Of a stretch of DNA of 7,269 nucleotides, positions 5,736 to 7,269 are shown one piece after another. Each line of letters begins with the position of its first letter. Within the stretch, counting starts at the first letter, position 1. Position numbers and translations under genes: made by a program. This stretch comes from Nitrososphaerales archaeon (GTDB taxonomy: Archaea; Thermoproteota; Nitrososphaeria; Nitrososphaerales; Gagatemarchaeaceae). The notes below the pieces were generated by a model, which was not told the origin of the DNA, made no database searches, and was given only the letters and a program-made list of their open reading frames with translations. Where the stretch lies: positions 1 to 7,269 of the forward strand of contig JASHVT010000116.1 of the NCBI GenBank assembly GCA_030039515.1, written 5' to 3'.

Positions 5736-7199
5736 CTACAGGGGGAACGACCACTTTTTTCCTTTCGAGTATTCGAGGACCTGGATGCTCTTCGTCTCGT
5801 AGTAGTGGTCTAGCCCTTCCACGCCGAGTTCCCTTCCGAAACCGCTCTGCTTGAAGCCCCCGAACGGGACCTCGGCCCTGGAGATGGGTGGCGAGTTCAC
5901 CCAGGTCGTCCCTGCCTCGAGCCTCTCCGAGGCCCGGTACGCCCTCTCGATGTCCTTCGTCCAGATCGAAGACCCGAGGCCGTACACCGTGTCGTTGGCC
6001 CTCTCTATCGCCTCCTCGAGGTCCTTCACCACGAAGACCGGGAGCGCCGGGCCGAAGCACTCTTCCTTCGCTATCCTCGCCTCGTAGTCCACGTCCTTGA
6101 GCACCGAGGGCATGAAGAAGCTTCCACTCCTGAGGCTCTCGTCCTCGGGCATCCCGCCCTTGACCAGAGCTTCAGCGCCTCTGTTCTCCGCGTCCTCCAC
6201 CATCGACTCCACCTTCGACCTCTGATCCATGGTATGCACGGGCCCCATGTGCGTCCCCGCCGCCAGGCCATCTCCCACTTTGATGGCCTCCACCCTCTCC
6301 ACTAGCAGCTTCTCGAACTGTTCAGCTATCTTCTCGAAAACGAAGAGCCTCTTCACCGCCGTGCACGACTGGCCACAGTTCCTGAACCTCCCCCACGTCG
6401 CTCCTTCGACCGCTAGGGTGATGTCGGCGTCGTCGCAGACTATCATGGGGTCTGACCCTCCCAGCTCGAGAGTCAGCCGCTTCACTGTCCCTGCCGAACG
6501 CTCCATGATCCTCTTCCCCGTGGCAGTCTCTCCGGTGAAGGCGATCTTCGCCACCTTGGGGCTGTCGAGCATCTCCTCTCCTACGACGGCCCCAGGCCCG
6601 GTCACCACGTTGACCGCGCCCCGCGGGAGTCCGGCGCTCTGCATCAGGCTGACGACGCTGAGGTCAGAGAGCGGCGTGGTGCTCGCCGGCTTCACCACGA
6701 ACGTGTCGCCAGCCGCGAGCCCCGGCGCCACCTTCCACCCCATCAACGATACAGGGTAGTTCCAAGGAAGGATCGCCCCGACCACGCCCAGGGGCCTCTT
6801 GGTCACTATGAAGAAGCCCTCCCCCGTGGACAGCGGAGTCTGTGCCCCCCTCTCCCTCCCGACGAGCCCCGCGTAGTACTCGAATGTGCTCGCGAAGGAG
6901 CCGATCTCGCTCCTTGACTCGCCTATGGGCTTGCCCTGCTCGAGGGTCAGTCCTCTCGCGAGCTCTTCTGCGCTCGTCCGGACCAGCTCCGCGATCCGGA
7001 GCAGCACCCTCGACCTCTCTATGGCCGGCTTCTCGGACCATACCTTGTAAGCTTCCTGGGCCGCGTCGATGGCCCGGCGCGCGTCGCTTCTGCCCCCCTT
7101 TGGGACCGAATCGACAGCCTTCCCTGTGGCGGGGTTGCGGACCTCGAAGGTCTCGCCGCTATCGGAGTCCGACCAGCCGCCCTCCAAGAACATCTTCAT
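5736..7199 (-). CDS. NAD(P)-dependent aldehyde dehydrogenase, GabD-like
   Basis: This full-length 487-residue ALDH superfamily enzyme oxidises an aldehyde to the carboxylic acid. All the catalytic landmarks are present: N147 in PWNYP, K170 in VKPAS, the nucleotide-loop FTGETATGK (221-229), the general base E245 in LELGG, the nucleophile C279 in the GQSC motif, and E380 in EECFGP. The C-terminal PFGGFKQSGFGRE stretch is also typical. Position 173 is Ser (KPAS), as in E. coli succinate-semialdehyde dehydrogenase GabD, where many NAD-specific ALDHs have Glu; this suggests NADP can be used. Overall likeness is to GabD-type and related semialdehyde or lactaldehyde dehydrogenases, but the substrate cannot be fixed from motifs. 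The ATG at 7199 is supported by a TATA-like box; an upstream ATG (complement of 7211-7213) is out of frame. The family is certain, the substrate unknown. Confidence 0.93.
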   Translation of the reverse strand: MKMFLEGGWSDSDSGETFEVRNPATGKAVDSVPKGGRSDARRAIDAAQEAYKVWSEKPAIERSRVLLRIAELVRTSAEELARGLTLEQGKPIGESRSEIGSFASTFEYYAGLVGRERGAQTPLSTGEGFFIVTKRPLGVVGAILPWNYPVSLMGWKVAPGLAAGDTFVVKPASTTPLSDLSVVSLMQSAGLPRGAVNVVTGPGAVVGEEMLDSPKVAKIAFTGETATGKRIMERSAGTVKRLTLELGGSDPMIVCDDADITLAVEGATWGRFRNCGQSCTAVKRLFVFEKIAEQFEKLLVERVEAIKVGDGLAAGTHMGPVHTMDQRSKVESMVEDAENRGAEALVKGGMPEDESLRSGSFFMPSVLKDVDYEARIAKEECFGPALPVFVVKDLEEAIERANDTVYGLGSSIWTKDIERAYRASERLEAGTTWVNSPPISRAEVPFGGFKQSGFGRELGVEGLDHYYETKSIQVLEYSKGKKWSFPL

Positions 7200-7226
7200 T
7201 GTTTGTTTGTCATCGGCCCGAGGGAT

Positions 7227-7233
7227 TGTATAA
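7227..7233 (-). promoter_or_regulatory. TATA-like box A for the aldehyde dehydrogenase
   Basis: On the minus strand TTATACA is centred about 31 bases before the ATG at 7199. The predicted leader is about five to ten bases, with an A/C-rich run (ACAAACAAACA) just before the start codon and no Shine-Dalgarno sequence. The remaining bases to the right edge show no other feature. Confidence 0.5.
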
Positions 7234-7269
7234 GACTTCGCAGCGGAGACGGCCCAAGAGGCGCGGGCT

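Noticed and set aside
7211..7213. Upstream ATG (minus strand) as the start of the aldehyde dehydrogenase
   Set aside because: It is 14 bases before the chosen start, out of frame, and meets TGA after five codons.

Overview
This GC-rich window reads as part of an archaeal chromosome. The archaeal call rests on four things: the ribosomal protein S10 and CarB sequences look archaeal; four TATA-like box A elements lie about 29-33 bases upstream of start codons, leaving little or no 5' leader; convincing Shine-Dalgarno sites are absent; and arginine is often encoded by AGG/AGA. The S10 and CarB sequences fit a Thermoproteota-like or related deep archaeal lineage better than Bacteria, but I cannot fix the phylum by reading alone.

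Left part (1-3896, plus strand): the 3' end of carA (glutaminase subunit of carbamoyl-phosphate synthetase), then carB (synthetase subunit) overlapping it in a GTGA, then 26 bases later a Nudix hydrolase with isopentenyl-diphosphate-isomerase-like active-site residues. carA and carB together make carbamoyl phosphate for pyrimidines and arginine. The Nudix gene may be co-transcribed with them.

The most striking feature is near the start of carB. The conserved N-terminal motif of the first half (GEAGE followed by FDYSGSQ) is split by exactly 21 extra bases (301-321), which keep the reading frame but contain an in-frame TAG at 307. Removing the 21 bases restores a normal CarB N-terminus. The insert contains a perfect 6-base inverted repeat, and its 3' half closely resembles carB itself 102 bases downstream (15 of 17 bases, same frame). 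This could be a local rearrangement or an assembly chimera, a very small removable element, or a stop codon that is read through.

Middle part (3897-5330, plus strand): a 122-base spacer with a TATA-like box, an unrecognised 129-residue protein, then a second TATA-like box overlapping that gene's stop codon and driving an NAD-dependent sugar-nucleotide epimerase/dehydratase of the extended SDR family.

Right part (5327-7199, minus strand): ribosomal protein S10, convergent with the epimerase so that the two TAG stop codons share one CTAG palindrome; then, upstream of S10 and in the same orientation, a full-length GabD-like aldehyde dehydrogenase. Each has its own TATA-like box. The remaining 70 bases hold only the dehydrogenase promoter. 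I see no tRNA, rRNA, insertion sequence, CRISPR array or convincing terminator.
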